Assembly (NCBI GenBank): GCA_017853815.1
Contig: JAFMIT010000083.1
Location: 1 to 7,632 of the forward strand
Length of the DNA: 7,632 bases
Source: Actinomycetota bacterium
Lineage (GTDB): Bacteria > Actinomycetota > Actinomycetes > S36-B12 > UBA5976
Direction of reading: 5' to 3'
Position numbers and translations under genes: made by a program. The notes under the pieces were generated by a model, which did not search any database, was not told the origin of the DNA, and saw only the letters and a list, made by a program, of their open reading frames with translations. Below are positions 5,889-7,632 of this stretch, piece by piece (position 1 is the stretch's first letter; every line of letters starts with the position of its first letter).

Positions 5889-6938
5889 TTAGAAGGCGCC
5901 CAAGTCGCTGATTGCGTCAGCGACCGCGACGGCGAACTTTTCAAGGTCGTCTGCGCTCGCAGTCAAGGGCAAACTCACGCGAATATTGCCCTCTGCCCGC
6001 ACCCCCATCGCGGTGAGAACATGACTGCGTTCGCCGACTTCGCCAACACAAGCGCTACCAGCGCCGACGGCGAAGCCCCGCTGGTCTAGGGCGTGTGCCA
6101 GCGCTTCGGCATCGATGTTTTCGACGGAGAACGACAGGATGTGGGGGAGTCGAGCCCTGGAGAAATCCGCATGCACCGACAGACCTGGAATCTTGTCCAG
6201 CGAGCTGGCGAGCGTGCGCAGCGCCACGTGGTGCTCAATCGAGCGTGCCTGAACGTCGCCCACCCGCTCAAGCGCGCTTGCAGCCACCGCAACTAGCGCT
6301 GGTTCCGGAGAGAGCATTTGTCGTCTGCGTGCAGAAAGCGTCGGGGCGCCTTCGGGGTACACAACAAAACACGTTGAAAGCGGTCCGCCCCACGAGCTGG
6401 CTCGAACCACGATGACGTCACCAATCGGTGCCGAGTCCATTCGGCCTGCCCATTCTGTGGCGTCGACGAGAAGCTTGGCGCCAGTATCTGAGCGAAGCTC
6501 TGCGAGCGGGTCGAGCGAGCCGGTCTCGTGGTTTCCAGCCTGAACAGCCAGCCAATCTGCTGCGCCAATGCTCGCGAGCTCGATATAGCCGCCGCGGTCG
6601 ACCTGCAGAGCCTGAGCATTTGGATGGACCGAACGGATAGCCGCAATTGCGCCGAGTCGGTTTGTCGGGCTGTATCGCACATTTCCTTCGAGGCTTTCGA
6701 CGGCGAGGGCGAAGGCGTTAGACAAGTTGTGAACCGCAACAATGCCGGAAACAGGGACTCCCCACGCGCTAGCGAGGGTTGCGAGCGCAGTTTCTGCGAG
6801 CGCTCGGCTCTTGGCAGATTCAGCGTGGAATCCAGTTCCTAGCGCCCATCCGAACGACGCTGCGGCAGGCAATATGTCGGTCGCCGTCGTCCACGGCTGA
6901 CCTGAGGTCGCGTCTAGGTAGATCCGCTGCTGAGCCAC
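5889..6938 (-). CDS. Cysteine-desulfurase-like class V aminotransferase homologue lacking the PLP lysine
   Basis: The fold follows NifS/IscS: IYLDATSGQPW (6-16), GNHETG in the place of the NNETG motif (135-140), LLVDATEWAGR (156-166), GAGSACVGEVGER (293-305) with the persulfide-type Cys297, and IRVSLPLTASADDLEKF (319-335). However, where NifS proteins have SxHKxxGP with the PLP-binding lysine, this protein reads RASSWGGP (179-186), so the lysine is Ser182 and the preceding histidine is also lost. The PLP-stacking histidine region reads SPTNRLGAI, without the EH motif, and the usual DxAQ reads DATEW. The reading frame is intact and ordinary in composition, so this is a functional divergent protein rather than a decaying gene. 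Normal PLP-dependent desulfurase chemistry is unlikely. The GTG at 6938 is chosen because TACCCT lies six bases upstream; TTG at 6944 is an alternative. Neighbours are convergent adoK and divergent ctaC. Confidence 0.85.
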   Translation of the reverse strand: MAQQRIYLDATSGQPWTTATDILPAAASFGWALGTGFHAESAKSRALAETALATLASAWGVPVSGIVAVHNLSNAFALAVESLEGNVRYSPTNRLGAIAAIRSVHPNAQALQVDRGGYIELASIGAADWLAVQAGNHETGSLDPLAELRSDTGAKLLVDATEWAGRMDSAPIGDVIVVRASSWGGPLSTCFVVYPEGAPTLSARRRQMLSPEPALVAVAASALERVGDVQARSIEHHVALRTLASSLDKIPGLSVHADFSRARLPHILSFSVENIDAEALAHALDQRGFAVGAGSACVGEVGERSHVLTAMGVRAEGNIRVSLPLTASADDLEKFAVAVADAISDLGAF

Positions 6939-6944
6939 GCTCAA

Positions 6945-6950
6945 AGGGTA
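6945..6950 (-). promoter_or_regulatory. Candidate leaderless -10 box of the cysteine-desulfurase-like gene
   Basis: TACCCT (6950-6945 on the minus strand) ends six bases before GTG 6938, which would make the message leaderless. No Shine-Dalgarno is visible before the GTG. A perfect 10-base palindrome, ACTTTAAAGT (6954-6963), lies directly upstream, in the spacer region, where an operator could sit. The -35 region is weak. Confidence 0.38.
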
Positions 6951-7107
6951 GCGACTTTAAAGTGGCGGACTTCACGCCAAAGACGTGGCCAAAACCTTCT
7001 CCCGCCCCGCCTAAACGTGAGGCTCTGAGGTAACCTAACCCCATCATTTTCTGCCCTGCTGGGCCAGTCTGCTCTGGCCTGTCCAGGCGTGATCGATGGG
7101 ATATTGA
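6951..7107 (+). promoter_or_regulatory. Divergent intergenic region and ctaC leader
   Basis: This stretch holds the upstream signals of ctaC. TAACCT (7031-7036) fits TANNNT and lies in the small inverted repeat AGGT-A-ACCT; no good -35 is seen. Its transcript would carry a leader of about 65 bases with a hairpin, GGCCAG (7062-7067) with CTGGCC (7074-7079). An alternative stem, GCCT with AGGC (7078-7089), shares bases with the first. GGGA (7098-7101) is a weak ribosome site six bases before the GTG. No gene is visible here. Confidence 0.35.
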
Positions 7108-7632
7108 GTGGCTACCTCGCGAACCTCGGGTCGTGGACGTAAGTGGCGCGCTGTGGGCCTCGGCGCCGCAGTGATGGCAAGTGCAACCGCATGCAGTGGC
7201 GATGCCTTCTTGCGCATGGGCATGCCGGAACCGGCAACCGAAGAAGGCTCCATCATTGAGTCGTTGTGGACCAACTCGTGGCTTGCTGCGTGGCTCGTTG
7301 GCGCACTCGTGTGGGGTCTCTTGATCTACGCGATGATTCGATACCGCAAGCGCAATGACGAATTGCCAGAGCAGATCAAATACAACTTGCCAATCGAAAT
7401 CCTGTACACCGTCGCGCCGATGGTGATGATCATGGTGCTCGCCATGTTCACGTGGCGTGATCAAGCTGAACTCACCTCGTTGACAGACGGACCTCATCAC
7501 AGCGTCGGCGTCGTTGGATTCCGTTGGTCGTGGACGTTCAATTACTTAGATGAAGGTGTTTACGAAGTCGGCACTCCGGGCGAGCGACCAGCGTTGTACC
7601 TGCCCGTCAACGAAACCGTGCGATTTGAACTC
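7108..7632 (+). CDS. ctaC: Cytochrome c oxidase subunit II CtaC (partial, 3' end outside window)
   Basis: The frame is open from GTG 7108 to the last base, giving 175 codons; a TGA immediately precedes the GTG, so no longer start is possible. Residues 1-28 are a basic, Ala-rich signal sequence ending in ATA-Cys29, a plausible lipobox, so the mature protein would be a lipoprotein as in other actinobacterial CtaC. Two membrane helices follow, about 56-78 (WLAAWLVGALVWGLLIYAM) and 95-116 (PIEILYTVAPMVMIMVLAMF), the COX2 transmembrane hairpin. GVVGFRWSWTFNY (134-146) begins the periplasmic cupredoxin domain. The CuA ligands (Cys, Cys, His, Met) lie beyond the window. CtaC takes electrons from cytochrome c, in actinobacteria within a bcc-aa3 supercomplex, and passes them to subunit I. 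The family is certain; intactness of the CuA site cannot be judged. Confidence 0.95.
   Translation, partial: MATSRTSGRGRKWRAVGLGAAVMASATACSGDAFLRMGMPEPATEEGSIIESLWTNSWLAAWLVGALVWGLLIYAMIRYRKRNDELPEQIKYNLPIEILYTVAPMVMIMVLAMFTWRDQAELTSLTDGPHHSVGVVGFRWSWTFNYLDEGVYEVGTPGERPALYLPVNETVRFEL

Noticed and set aside
6820..7500. 226-codon minus-strand frame opposite ctaC
   Set aside because: It runs across the ctaC start, leader and the desulfurase-like gene start; ctaC is unmistakable, so this is a shadow.

Overview
The window looks like a chromosomal segment of a moderately GC-rich actinobacterium (phylum Actinomycetota). The evidence is a long NadA of the actinobacterial type, a DUF3043 membrane protein, a mycobacterial/streptomycete-like adenosine kinase (AdoK) and a lipoprotein-type CtaC. 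The neighbourhood ctaC - PfkB/adoK - HesB/erpA - glycerate kinase is, from memory, the same one found in Mycobacterium tuberculosis (Rv2200c to Rv2205c region), and nadA sits beside it in streptomycetes. Genus cannot be decided from this sequence; an uncultivated aquatic lineage is possible but unproven.

Layout, left to right. (1) Bases 1-1010, minus strand: the N-terminal 336 residues of an exported protein with prenyltransferase/squalene-cyclase-type alpha/alpha repeats; its 3' end is outside the window. (2) Bases 1011-1270: a regulatory leader with a clear cobalamin (vitamin B12) riboswitch aptamer (1137-1232) and a Rho-independent terminator hairpin (1047-1089) before the start codon. (3) Bases 1271-3108, minus strand: a DUF3043 membrane protein and, upstream of it, quinolinate synthase nadA. 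(4) Bases 3125-4705, plus strand: glycerate kinase, then the A-type Fe-S carrier erpA, closed by a strong terminator at 4751-4778. (5) Bases 4880-5866, plus strand: adenosine kinase adoK. (6) Bases 5889-6938, minus strand, convergent with adoK: a class-V aminotransferase/cysteine-desulfurase-like protein that lacks the PLP-binding lysine. (7) Bases 7108-7632, plus strand: the first 175 codons of cytochrome c oxidase subunit II (ctaC), running off the window.

How the genes fit together: most are housekeeping. NadA makes quinolinate for NAD and needs a [4Fe-4S] cluster; ErpA delivers Fe-S clusters; the cysteine-desulfurase-like protein belongs to the sulfur-donor superfamily but is probably not a normal desulfurase. 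Glycerate kinase and AdoK handle small-molecule salvage, and CtaC belongs to the respiratory chain.

The most unusual unit is the left end. A B12 riboswitch controls a secreted alpha/alpha-barrel-type protein, the fold used by animal B12 carriers such as intrinsic factor and transcobalamin. That suggests a bacterial extracytoplasmic corrinoid-capture protein. A second theme is a recurring TANNNT box exactly six bases before several start codons, which suggests leaderless or nearly leaderless transcription. No gap exceeds 300 bases, and I saw no tRNA, rRNA, CRISPR array, insertion sequence or phage gene.
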